Part shown: one piece after another, positions 11,398 through 22,841 of the stretch
How the letters are laid out: every line of letters starts with the position of its first letter
Position numbering within the stretch: position 1 is the stretch's first letter
Assembly (NCBI GenBank): GCA_963971425.1
Contig: OZ020517.1
Span: 1,676,501-1,740,500, forward strand
Source: Bryoerythrophyllum caledonicum
Taxonomy: Eukaryota; Streptophyta; Bryopsida; Pottiales; Pottiaceae
Direction: 5' to 3'
DNA length: 64,000 nt
Notes under the pieces: model-generated
Told to the model about the DNA's origin: nothing
The model's input: only the letters and a program-made list of their open reading frames with translations
The model's database searches: none
Made by a program: the position numbers and the translations under genes

Positions 11398-12128
11398 TGG
11401 GGGCACCTCCAAAAATTTTGACAAAAGTTTCTATTGACATTGATATTTTTCACACATACAAAGAATATTTCTTTTTCTAGAAATTTTCAAAAAAATTCTT
11501 GTCTTTAGTGTAAAAAGGCATTTTATTCCAAGTCAAACATTTTCACACATTGTCGGGCAATGGGGGAAAAACAATTCATCTTTTCTACATAAAACGTAGA
11601 GATCTTTATATTTTTCACTTTTTATTTTTTCAACAACAATATGTGGTGAAAACCTTCTTATTGACCGTTTGGATGATCATTTGAATACATACGTAGTTCA
11701 CAAAAAAATAAAACGTGAAATGGCAATTTTTGAACCTCGACTCCTTGCACACTTGTTTTGAATATGCTACACCCCTTTTTTACCTCTAAAAATTAGTGAG
11801 TTGGGAAATAACATCATGCTTAAGACAGTGGTAAAAGATTTAGACCTTGTACAATACAAAAATTTGATACAAAGTGAAGTCAAAGTCTGCTCATCTACGC
11901 AATGCAAGGAAGAAAATGAACCATTGTTTTGACTTTAAACACTAAAATTTATCAATCCATGCAGTGGATTGCAACCAAAATTTCATGGCATGTTTATATT
12001 GAAGTTTATTTTAATATCTTACGGTTGAAAATCCGAAATTCACTTTAAAATGTGATTTTCATGTCTCTTTTTGGCAGTGGCAGTTTTGGACTGGTTTTAG
12101 AGCGAAAGTGGTCGTGGTCCTTTAGGGG
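11398..12128 (-). mobile_element. Family A element, reverse, truncated at its distal end
   Basis: It begins inside the family at GGGGCACCTCCAAAAATTTT and ends GGTCCTTTAGGGG directly followed by TTAA (12129-12132), which is also the left TTAA of the family B element. The interior has the usual landmarks in reverse, including the CTACACCCC block and AGTGAAGTCAAAGTCTGCT. The first about 200 bases expected from full copies are missing. Confidence 0.6.
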
Positions 12129-12132
12129 TTAA

Positions 12133-13735
12133 CCCTTTACCGCCCGGGCTTGTTCCTAGAAAAACCAAGATTTCTGCTGATTTTTTACTTTGAACTGGAT
12201 TCGATGGAAATGCAATGCTTAATATTAATATTTAACCTTACAAAATTGAACTTAACCCATGACCTGAACTTTGGGGAAACTTTGCACAAAATCCAACAGT
12301 TGGTAGAACAAATTATAGTGTTTAAAATTACTCTATATTGGTAGTGAAAACTGTGGATTTTGGAGGGTGGACTACTTTACCCATCAATAGATTCTTGCAA
12401 GAATCATTTTACTTTGAATTAGAGCGGTTCACATGTGCACTAAATTGATAGCTTCGCATTGACATATCAGATGTGAAGAAAATATTTGTACACAATTATT
12501 GGTGATTTTTTTGCTTTTTCCTACTGGATTGAATACAAAAAATTTCAACCATGTGCCAATCAAAACGGAAGTTTCGTATGTGAGGAGAGAAATCAACAAT
12601 CACAAAACAATGAAGAATGTCTTAACCCTTTAGCGCTCAGGAAGCCCGAAATGGGACTCCGGAGGTGCTCAAATTCAATTTGCATGAAATCCATGAGGAA
12701 CTAGGCTTCGAGATACCAGGTTCAGATTTGCGCACTCGATACACAAACACTCTTTAACAATCAGATCCTGATTTGGACTTATAGAACTCTTGGAAAAGCT
12801 AGGAATACAACACAAAACACACCAAATACACTCAAATACAGTGAATACTTTGAATACTATGCCACATACTATGTTGTATTTCACACACATGCACATTGAT
12901 TTTGGTCTTAAATTTTGGTTGAACTTGGTCTTTAAGACATTCTTCATTGTTTTGTGATTGTTGATCTCTCTCCTCACATATGAAACTTCCTTTTTGATTC
13001 GTATAAGGTTGGAACATTTTTGTATACAACCAAGTAGAAAAAAGAAAAAAAATCACCAATAATTGAGTATAAATATTTTCTTCACATATAATATGTCAAT
13101 GCGAAGCTATCAACCTAGTGCACATGTGAACTGCTTTAATTCAAAGTAAAAAAATTCTTGCAAGATTCTATTGATAGTTAAAGTAGTACACCCTCCAAAT
13201 TCCATAGTTTTCACTACCAATATACGGTAACTTTAAACACTATAATCTATTCCATCAACGGTTGGATGTTGTGCAAAATTTCCCCAAAGTTGAGACCATG
13301 GGTTAAGTTCAATTTTGTAAGGTTAGATATTAATATTATTCATTGTATTTCCATCAATTCCGGTTCAAAGAAAAAAATCAGCACAATTCTTGGTTTTTCC
13401 ATAAACATCTCTGGGCGCTAAAGGGTTAAAGTCAAAGTTCAATCAAAATTTAAGACCAAAATCAATGTGCATGTGTGTGAAGTACAACATAGTATGTGGC
13501 ATGGTATTCACTGTATTCACTGTATTGTAGTGTATTTGGTGTATTTTGTGTTGCATTCCTAGCTTTTCCCAGAGTTCTATAAATCCAAATCATGATTGGA
13601 TTGTTGGAGAGTGTTCATGTAATGAGTGCACAAATTCAAACCTTGTATCTCGAAGCCTAATTCCTCATGAATTTCATGCAAATTGAGTTTTAGCACCTCC
13701 GGAGTCCCATTTCGGGCTTCCTGGACTGTGTAGGG
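12133..13735. mobile_element. Family B TTAA-type element (about 800 bp) split by a second family B copy
   Basis: The outer copy consists of 12133-12625 and 13430-13735, about 799 bases together. It is flanked by TTAA at 12129-12132 and 13736-13739 and starts CCCTTTACCGCCCGGGC. Its sequence is interrupted inside a CTTAAAGACCAAG-like site by the inner copy at 12626-13425. The left part matches the reverse complement of 12945-13425 and the right part matches the complement of 12626-12930, so outer and inner copies are relatives in opposite orientation. Noncoding. Confidence 0.75.
12626..13425. mobile_element. Complete family B element (800 bp) nested in its relative
   Basis: The ends are CCCTTTAGCGCTCAGG on the left and, as reverse complement, CCCTTTAGCGCCCAG on the right, a terminal inverted repeat of about 15 bp. 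TTAA is present on both sides (12622-12625 and 13426-13429), while the uninterrupted site in the homologous copy has a single TTAA (reading CTTAAAGACC). This shows insertion into and duplication of TTAA, as for piggyBac elements. Short open frames are shared by both copies only through homology. Confidence 0.8.
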
Positions 13736-13739
13736 TTAA

Positions 13740-15551
13740 CTTTATAGTCCAAGGACGATGCAGAAAACGACCGTGCGAGGAAACATGATAATGAGCCGGA
13801 GGTGATTCATAATGAGTTCTCTCGCTCTCTCCAAACTGCGGTCAGTGTCACGAGGTTATGGACAGCACTTGAAACTTCACCCACTTACATCACACACCTC
13901 TAGTAAAAAGGTAGAGTAGCATTAGCTTCTTAATCAAGTCGTGTAAGGACTCATTTAATATGTGAAGAGGCAAACCGACTCACTAATCACATTTGGCATC
14001 AAATCAGGTACTGAATTCATGTAAACGAACCTACAAAACCCTAGTATTTCGGTACCGGTACATTTAAAGAGCCGAGGTTCTGGAGTTGTCAGAAGTTACA
14101 TACGGGTACCTCGTCATAATGGTGCGAAGGCAGAAGCAGAGCCTGCCCTCAACTTGTCGTCAGAGCTATTTTTTTGGATTAGGATTTAGTGTCAACTTTT
14201 ATTTATCTGAAGCCAAGAATTTGATCGATGTCACTTTTCATGTAAATATGTCACATGTTTCATCTGATTTGATCATTTTTCATCCACATGCATTTCATCC
14301 ATGAAAATGAAAGTTGGCAACAAGTTGATATTTATTGGGATAAAATAGAGGCAATAACAAAATTTTCAAACATTAAAAATACCATGTGGGTCCAATAGAG
14401 CTAGGAAAAATACCATTGCTTCTTGTTGTCAAGAGATTTCTTTTGAGTAATATAGTTGGTTCTTGTGAAATCTCCACATATCATTAAACTGCATTATGTA
14501 CAACCTTCCTTCATTTTTGGACAATTATGTAGCTTCAAGCTATATGGCTTATCTTTTAGGTTATCAAACAAAAGTGATGTACTTCTTAGATACATTTCTT
14601 CCTAGAAACACACCCACTAGATGCTAAGGGCTTATAGGACCACTTCATGTGTTAAATGTCAAACCTTGAAATTCTACATATCGTGCAATTGAGTCGTCTC
14701 CATCCCCACACTTTCCATTTACTTCTAATCTCCTAAAAAAATGGTCAGAGCTGATTTCTTTCCATAAGACTTAGATTTCTTTGATTTAAAAAATAAAAAT
14801 GAAATCACTGATTCTTGGATGGAAATGACACAAAATTGGCCATGTGATCTACCCGCAAAATGCACATAGAGTAGGAGTTGTATTGAAATAGTGGGATCGC
14901 AATCTTGATAAAGTGTAAGGTTTCACCATAAACAATAAAGTGTAAAGTGTACATTGCACAAAGAAAGTGTAGATTGCACAAATCATACCTTGTCATTGAA
15001 AATTCTCACAATTTATTAAAAAAAACCCCAAAACTAAACTTGACCGGACACAGCTTCTTGTTTTTTTGGTTTGTTTTTTGTATTTCGGTTCGGTCTGATC
15101 AGCCTTGGAATCTTGGCATGGCAACGGAAAAAGTGTCAGGAAATGGGATGAAATGAAAGCGCAACATTTTGAACACTTGAAAGAGCTGATGCGTCGGTTG
15201 GCGTTTTGGAGGAGGCCAGGCAGTACACGAGGTACAAGCTTCAAAGGTTGCAGCAGAACGATACGAATATGTGCATGTCCCTGATCGTCATCGTCGCGTC
15301 TCTGTCGCATTCGCTCGCAATGTCAGCGCTCGCAGTACGACCAGTAACGCGTGCCGAGTTCAAATCCCCGCTTGCTTCCACAGGCTCGCCCATGTCACAT
15401 GCAGTGGGTGAGCTAGCTGCAGTAGGGCATCATCACTTGCAGGTTTGAATTTCAAGACGTTGAAGACGTATTAATTGCACACTGGATGAGGATGCGTTTG
15501 CGGGTTTAAGGTGTTTGTTTGGCTATGGAGGGGAGCTGGTGACGTTTTGAG
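13740..15551. other. Intergenic / upstream of the coiled-coil gene
   Basis: I see no supported gene. The last 500 bases become more GC-rich and probably hold the promoter and 5' untranslated region of the following gene. Short frames on both strands (63-105 codons) have no recognisable features. Confidence 0.4.
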
Positions 15552-18246
15552 ATGTCGACGAGAGATGGGTCGCTGGAGTTGTTCGGCGACTACAGGCGGG
15601 GCAGTAGCCGGAAGCCGCCGCGGCCGCACTGGCGGCGTCGGCGGAGGCGGTGCGCGTCGGAGGATGTGGGGAGGCGCAGCGGCGGGACGTTCCAGAAGCT
15701 GGACCGGGAGATGGGGCTATTCGTGCAGCAGGCGCGCAAGGATCAGGTGGTGGTGGCGTCGGAGGCCGAGGACAGCAGCAGCGTGCGCGGCGTGCGCCAC
15801 GGCGTGAAGTGGAAGTGCGGGTGGATGTTTGAGCAGGACAGCTTGTACTGGGAGACGGTGCGGCGCCAGGACGTGTCCGGCGGCGAGGAGAAGAAAGCGT
15901 CGTCATGGCGCTGCCGCGGGGGGAGGGAGAAGTTGGGAGATCCTTCGCCGTTGCGGTACCATTGCAGTACTGACCATGAGTCGGTGTCGTCCGGCATGGA
16001 GTTGCACCTGCGGCGCAGGACGCATGCGTCCAGGAGGAGAGCGGCCGAAGCGGACTGTGTAGAGAATGGTCGCCATGGTGAGGGGAAGGGGTGGCCCGCT
16101 GTTTTGAAGGCCAAGTGCGAGGTGTTGCAGATGGAGAAGGAGCTCGCTGATCAGAAGTTTCAGCAGCAGTGTGTGGAGATGGCGCAAGCTGCCAAGATGG
16201 CGCACTGCTTGCGCGCGTCTGTGCAGACCATTCTCGAGGTAAATTTGCATCTCTGCCTCATCAATGGCAGCTGTGTTTCCAAACCGAACTGACTTGCAAT
16301 TGTTCGTAGGTAGGGTCGCCATGGTCATTATTTTGGCAGTTTCATGCTTGCGAGATGGAAAATGTGTGTTCAGAGAAGGCTTTTTAAACAGTGAACAACG
16401 TCTCCATGAAATGTACATGTCACAAGTTTGTGCGTACATGGTCATATTAATTCCGCACTGCGGCAGTTTTTCCATTGCCAAAATGACGTTCATTTTGGCA
16501 GTTTTTCCATTGTCAAAATTTAATGATATGCACGAATATAAAGGTAAAATTGCAAGAAGCTGCCAATACAATGAAAATCTCCATCTAGACAACCTTAGAC
16601 TGACACTGTGAGGGCTTGATTGGGCAACAGACTGCGAAGAGGGGTACGGTATCGGCTCCTTGTACTCCTGGCAGAGTGCATTTTTCGGAGGAGGGTCCGT
16701 GTGTCAAGCAACGGATTCAGCAGCTTCAGAAGGTGAACGTGCAGCGTGACCTACAAGAGCAAGCGAAGAACTTCCAGGACAGAATCGATAATCTCCGGCG
16801 CCGGTCCCAGGTTCGAAGTACTGGGGATTCGCGTAGCTTCCGGCCGAAAGATCGTCTCCTCTCCAAGACACCTCAGAGCAGCACGTCGACGACTACTCAA
16901 GTTGTAAGTGCTATGTCTTCTCGGTGCTGGACATGGTCGGGGAGGGGGTTTGCTGAATCATGTTCATGCCACTGTTAAGCAGGGTCACTGGATGCTTCAT
17001 GTACATGACGTTAAAGAGCCGGCAAATAGCATCTGTTTTTGCTTACGCGTGCAGCCATCAACTCTTTTCTGCGGAGGATTTTTATGGTTCATCTCTACAA
17101 CTAGAATTGTCTCTGCAACATAAACCAACCTTAATATTTTCTAGTGAATAATCCTGTTGCAGCTCACGTCAGACGGAGAGGATTGGGCACAAGTGCAGGA
17201 AGTGTTGAAGCAACTGAGAGGCAAGACCGGATCATTGCAGTTTAGTTGTGAAAACTGGGAGAAAAGGGCCCTTTTCGCTGAATCAAAAGCGGCTTCCTTG
17301 CAGATCGAGGTACGTACTCCCTGAAAATATAGCTGCCTTGACACATAATACATTGTTCCTTTCAGACCTTGCAACAGCCATAAATTAGTGTCATCAGACT
17401 ATAATCCAATCAACATGGTTGGTTCAGGAGGAGAAATGGCGGCTGGAAGCTCAGAGAAGTGAAGCGAGAGTGCGAGAACTGGAGCGGGAGCTGGTGCAAG
17501 TTAGAGCCACGCTGGAAGAAGTGAGAAACCGCCATGCCCTCGAGCAGAGCCGGTTGCTGGGGTCCGGAAGCAACCATGGTTACACTTTGGTGCTGCAGCC
17601 CATCGTGACGAGCAGCGTGACCGGATCATGCAGCAGATGCCATGCTACTTCTGCTGCCGACAGCGAATCGTGCATGGCTTGTGGGGGTCATCACCACCCA
17701 GCACGAGTTCCTGGAGACAACCCTGAAGTGCCCAAAGAAGCCACATTCGAAAACGGCGACGAGATTTATCCTTGTGATGAACCTAATCCTCCTATCGAAC
17801 CAAGCCCTGAGAGGGAATTATTGAGTGAGAGTACCACAAGTACTGGCCAAGGCAGACACAGGTACGAAGGAGTAGAACCCGAGGAGGACGACGACGACGA
17901 AGCTCCAAATGTTGAGAACAGTAATACTATCAATGTGCACGCTGCAAAATCCGAGGTGGAGAAATCTCTGTCCCAGAAGTGGTTCAAGCAACGGCCCTTG
18001 AAGAGCAGAAGGCCTGGTGGCGGCGAGATCACCGTCTCGGAGACTCGGAATCCCAACCTTGGGAACAGCCCCATTCCAGAGAAGCGTGGCCATGGAGGAT
18101 TGACTCGGAAGCCAGGGCCGGTGTACGCTGGCAGCATGAAAGTGTCGTCTCCTTCCCATCCTGAGAAGAGAGTGCCTCTCCGAGAGATCAAACGAAACAA
18201 CAGCGCAGGGCCCAACGACGCCGCCAGATCCGCCGAATGCTCATAG
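15552..18246 (+). CDS. Coiled-coil protein of unknown function, 4 exons, about 641 aa
   Basis: Four exons join in phase 0: 15552-16238 (donor GAG|GTAAAT), 16631-16903 (acceptor CAACAG, donor GTT|GTAAGT), 17163-17309 (acceptor GTTGCAG, donor GAG|GTACGT) and 17428-18246 (acceptor GTTCAG, ends TAG). The N-terminus is Arg-rich. Residues about 190-229 (KCEVLQMEKELADQKFQQQC) and the stretch across exons 3 and 4 (EEKWRLEAQRSEARVRELER) look like coiled coils. Exon 4 has two CxxC pairs (CSRCHATSA and CMACGG) that could bind zinc, an acidic EEDDDDE run, and a basic Pro/Ser-rich tail. No enzyme motif is seen. The rest of the protein looks low in order, so it may be a scaffold or nuclear/cytoskeletal protein, but that is a guess. 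Exon 1 is strongly GC-rich. I do not recognise the family. Confidence 0.75.
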
Positions 18247-18798
18247 CTCATGATGCATGCTCCATAGAGCTCTAAATACTAGAACATGGAATTGCTCTGG
18301 AAGTAGATCTAGTGAAAATTTGTGCAGAAACTTGATCTTGTTGGACTCGTGTGTTCACAGATCCAGTGTGCTTTTGCGGAGTAGTTTGTCGATTGTGCTT
18401 GAACATCATATATTTATCCATCAATCCACAACTCAAAGCAGTGAATGAACTCGCACCCGGACCCCGCCCAGGTCTCATCGCACGCCGAGTACTCCCAAAA
18501 CAAATCACAGAATCCACCTTGCAGGTTGGAATGGATCGCAAACCCACAGAAAAGTTCGCGGCACACGGAACAAAACCCTCACTTTTCTTAAGGAATACTC
18601 GGTCAGTACCAGTTTATACCCGTTTCATCCACCAACAAGACGGTTCCGGCTGTCCGACAATATCTAGTCTTATACCAAGACAACACCCTTGTGATACTTG
18701 GGCAGTCGTGGACAGAGAAACTTGTGGAGGTTGCCTTGTGCCGAGGACATAGTTGTGTAGAGATCACATCACATCGGATTGGCAATCAGGTATGAAGT
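18247..18798. other. Spacer between two co-oriented host genes
   Basis: This 550-base stretch should hold the 3' end of the coiled-coil gene and the promoter of the CCDC90-like gene. Open frames on both strands are short and without features. Confidence 0.4.
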
Positions 18799-21566
18799 TT
18801 GATAGTTGAGGAAGGAGAGAAAGGGAAGACGGTGAGGATGGCGAATGCGGTGGGGATGAGGGCCGTGCGGCGATCGGCGCTGAATTGGGACGGGGCGTGG
18901 GGGAGGAGGTTCGTCGCGTCGCAGCCGTATGTGCAGGCGCAGCAGCAGCAGCAGCACCAGAGCCTGGCGCCTGGTTCTTCGCCGGAGCCGTGGGGGTGGA
19001 GTTGGAGAAACGGAGCGCGGAGCTTCCACACGCGGAGCTTCTCGCAGCTTGTGGCGTCCAGGGGAAGCAAGCGCCTCTGTCTCGTGGATACTCTCGCATT
19101 GGTAAGGCCCATACGCCTTCTCAGTGTGACTTGGAGCCATTTTCTTGCAGTGCAGTAGACTTTTTATATTTCATTTAGCTAGTCGAGCACCTAATTAGGT
19201 TTTCCAGGCTCCGTACCCTTGTTTGAATATGCAACTTCTTGTGGAATTTACCCAGACATGCTAGAATGAGTGATCTGATACCGTTGGCATGCATACTAGA
19301 TGCATATCCTAGGGTTTCATGGAGCCAGTTCTTGCAGTGCAGTAGACCTTTCTTTTTAAGTTTAGTTTGTCGAGTACTTAAGTCGGTGCTTTAAAGGTCT
19401 GGTTTTGCAGCTTCTTGCAGAGGATGGAAACACCTTAACATTCGAGAATAAGCATCCTGAAACCTTTGGCATGCAGTTAGATGCTTCCAAACTATGAATG
19501 TCTGGAGATGGTGTTGGATCAAAATTTTTGGACCATTGGATCCTTAGAAGGCAGAACCTAAAAACTGACAAACAATCTAGAATATTTGTCCATAATTTTG
19601 GTATGCATGAAGGTTAGGTTTATTGTTGGTGAATTTGAATCTGGCCACAACGGGTGCGACTTCCTTAATGTTGTAGCATTGGGAGTTTGGTGGATGTTCA
19701 TCATGGATATGGGACTTCAGTAGGCTTATTATGAGCTCTTGTGGACAGGTGAGAAGGTTAGAGTCACAGGGGTTGACGTCTAAGCAGGCGGAGGCTATCA
19801 CTGCTGTTATTACAGAGGTTCTGAATGATATCTTGGAGAATGTGGGCCAGACGTTCACCTCTATTCATGAAGCGCAGCGAGTGAGTTTTTCTTTACTCAA
19901 TGACTACAGATGTAATTGTGATTATTGACTACTAATGATATACAGATTTTATGGTGCAAGGCAGTTCAGTTAAACGTATTGATATCTAGGGCAGCTTTTC
20001 AGGAAGCGGACACTTTCTAATGGTTTTCGGTAAAGACTAACGAAGGACTGCTACCTTAACAGTCACTGATGTGTTGTCTGATGATATATTTACAATGCTT
20101 GATTGTAATAGTTTACGGCACTTGATTTAATGTTTTACCGATTTATTTGGTTCTGAAGTTCGAGAATTGATCTAGTATAATTGATTTCTTCACTTATGAT
20201 TTCTCTTGGTTCGAATTTCTTTTTGGCAGAATGAAATGATGGCAGAAGCCGCTCTGTCGAAATTCAAAGCGCAGATGCAAAGTTCTCAGGTGTTTTACCC
20301 AATCAATTTGATGTTTCTGACATTTTTCGCCAGAACTTAAAAAATAACCACTGGTATTTCTTCACATTCAAGCATGAATGAGTTAGAATGAATGTTTTGT
20401 TGGGCAAATACGTCAAGCGCTAGCCTTTATGTTAATAGGTGAATGATATGTATGTTGCAGAATACTTATGTATTTTGACTAAGCATTTTTTGTCTGAATG
20501 TGTGTTGGACTACACGGAATCTTCTTGTGTAGGAGCATCACTTCTCCATGTTACAGCAGGAGCTCGAGAGGCTTCGCACGGACATTGACAAGATGCGCAA
20601 CGAATCCAAGTTTGTAACCTCTCTTTCATGCTACGTCATGGCAAGCTTGTAGTGTTTTGCTTGTTACGGACTTGTTACTTTTCACTAGAAAAACAGTAAC
20701 GGGTTGTAGTCCCTCTCATGATATAGTGCTTTAGGCTTGAGTTTCCAGTTTGTTTATTTCGCCCTTGCAGACGTCCCTCTGCCTTATGGTTGGTGTGTTA
20801 CACCCTTTCAAGTGACGCAGATATGCAATTGACAAAGTCACGTCCGGGCAACGGTTGGATCTGAATTTAGAAAGGGGGTAAGGTAGTTATCTTCCTGTTC
20901 ATGTTGCTGCTTAAATTGCTGAAGTGAATATACCATGGCTTGCATCGGCTGTTTGTAACGGCTCGCGACCAGCTAAACAACTCCCATTACGGTGGGCTGT
21001 CGTAGCTTTGACATTTCAGTTCGGATCAAACGATATAGGTTCTTATCGATTTTGGTGTCAGAAGTGATGAGAATCTTATATAAGTCGAACAAGCTCTAAG
21101 TGACACTCTATTTGTGTCTGCAGGCGGATTCGAGATGAACTTGCTACTCAAGCTACAGAAACTTCCGAGTTGACCAACAAGTTGGACAGAGTAAGTTAAA
21201 TAGGCATTGACTACACCTATTCACAGCGAATGATTTTCTGATCGTTTGATTTCAATTGAGCAGGAGTTACATGCACTGAAGACACAGCTCGAAGCAGCTA
21301 AGTTTGATGTGATCAAGTACTGCATAGGTATAACATTTTTTTCTTCTTTGAGTGCATTTTTCCTGAGATGAACCCGGTTGATTGGAACCCTCGAGGTCGA
21401 GATCCTTCATGCACTAGATTCTCTACGTGACAACCACCGAGGTAGTTTAATATTTTATGTGCGCAATATTTGATTATTTCTGATACGCTTCGTTGTCTGC
21501 TGAATTTCAGGTACCATCGTGTCACTCACCGCCGTTGGTCTTGGGATGCTGCGGCTCATTATGTGA
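18799..21566 (+). CDS. CCDC90/DUF1640-family mitochondrial inner-membrane protein (MCU regulator 1-like), 8 exons
   Basis: Exons: 18799-19101, 19749-19880, 20230-20289, 20533-20609, 20821-20877, 21124-21190, 21264-21327 and 21511-21566. All have GT..AG borders and phases that fit, giving 271 residues, or 258 if the second ATG at 18838 is used. I prefer 18838 because MANAVGMRAVRRSALNWDG looks like a mitochondrial presequence. The core RLESQGLTSKQAEAITAVIT, the long coiled coil (LERLRTDIDKMRNESK), the GQRLDLNLERGRIRDEL block and the C-terminal membrane segment IVSLTAVGLGMLRLIM are hallmarks of DUF1640. Animal MCUR1 binds the mitochondrial calcium uniporter; yeast relatives affect respiratory-chain assembly and proline use. 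The precise role in plants is unsettled. A Gln run is seen near residue 50. Confidence 0.92.
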
Positions 21567-21778
21567 AAGTTGCGCTACTTCAGGCAGATTATTACCCCAG
21601 ACGGCGGTTGATTGTATATTTCGCAGATGCATTTCATTGACATTCATTCCTTGAATTCATTTCATTTCAATTGTTTTGTCTTTCTCGTAAGGAGTCAACA
21701 TTCTGGCACTTCCTGATTTCATCGTGTCTGAAGGCACCTTTGAGCAAGTATGTTGCAACCTCTTCTAAGTGAACCTGC

Positions 21779-22170
21779 GTTGAGTGGATCAGCAGACTTT
21801 GACTTCACTTGTATCAAATTTTTGCACTGCACAAGGTCTAAATCTTTTACCATTGTGTTGAGCTTGATGTTAGTTCCATATACAACAATTTTTAGAGGTA
21901 GAGAAGGGGTGTAGCATATTCAAAACAAGTGTGCAAGAAGTGGAGGTTCAAAAACTGTCAATTCATGGTTTATTTTTTTGAGAATTTAATATGTTTTAGA
22001 ATGATAAACTAATATGTCAATAAGAAGGTTTACACCACATATTGTTGTAGAAGAAATAAAAAGTGAAAACTTTAAAGATCTCTAGGTTATATGTAGAGAA
22101 GATGAAGTTTTTTTCCCCGCTTGCCCAAAATGTGTAAAGATGTTTGACTTGAGTTAAAATGTTTTTCTTC
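21779..22170 (+). mobile_element. Family A element fragment (forward) just after the CCDC90-like gene
   Basis: It starts inside the family at GCGTTGAGTGGATCAGCAGA, about 210 bases past the stop codon. It contains the CTACACAAGG-like, CATATTCAAAACAAGTGTGC and TTTGACTTGAGTT blocks. Both ends are truncated, the right end by the next copy. Confidence 0.6.
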
Positions 22171-22841
22171 ACTCCAAATTTGCCACTATCAAGAAGTGGC
22201 AAGAAAATCTAAGTTTGAAGTATAATTTTGGACTTTAGGTCGTAAGATCTTAAAATAGACTTCAAAATAAACTCACCATATTTTTTTGGTTGCAATCTAC
22301 CGCACAGATGAAGATTATAGTGTTTGAAGTCAAGAAAATGGTGCATTTTCTTCCCTACTTTGAGTATATCACCAGAGTTTAACTTCACTTGGTGTCAAAC
22401 TTTTGCGCTACACAAGGTCTTAATCCATTGCCATTTTGTTAAGCATGATGTTAGTTCCTTATACACCAATTTTTAGAGGTAGAGGAAGAGTAGCATATTC
22501 AAAACAAGTGTGCTAGGAGTGGAGGTTCAAAAATGGCCAATTCACATTATATTTTTTTGTGAACTAAATATGTTTTAGAATGCAAATCCAAACAGTTAAT
22601 AAGAAGGTTGATAGCACACCTTGTAGTAGAAGTAAAAAATATGAAGATCTCTAAGTTTTATGTGGAAAAAGAAGAAGTTTTTCTGGTACCTTACCCGATA
22701 ATGTGTGACAATGTGTTGACTTAGATTAATTTGCAATATTCCTTTAAAAATAAAATTCTTTCTTTGACATTTTTTGCTATTATTGAAAATCTCACACTAA
22801 AGAGAGTGTTTTAGCAAAAGCTTTTGGAGTTGCCCGACTTG
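22171..22841 (+). mobile_element. Family A element copy, interrupted by the LINE
   Basis: The copy begins near AAGAAGTGGCAAGAAAATCT, carries the family A body and runs to TTTTGGAGTTGCCCGACTTG, where the LINE begins. The family sequence resumes after the LINE at 34957 with CTACTCTCCCCATTTGAAAT, which corresponds to CTTTCCCCATTTGAAATTC in the uninterrupted copy near 10252. The host element was therefore older than the LINE insertion. Confidence 0.65.
22831..22841 (+). repeat. Left target-site duplication of the LINE (TGCCCGACTTG)
   Basis: The 11 bases TGCCCGACTTG occur here and again at 34946-34956. Joining the flanks there gives the family A sequence expected without an insertion. Confidence 0.75.

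Noticed and set aside
15523-16592. Minus-strand open frames across the first exon of the coiled-coil gene
   Set aside because: They are shadows of a GC-rich exon and intron; the plus strand has consistent splice sites and phases across four exons.
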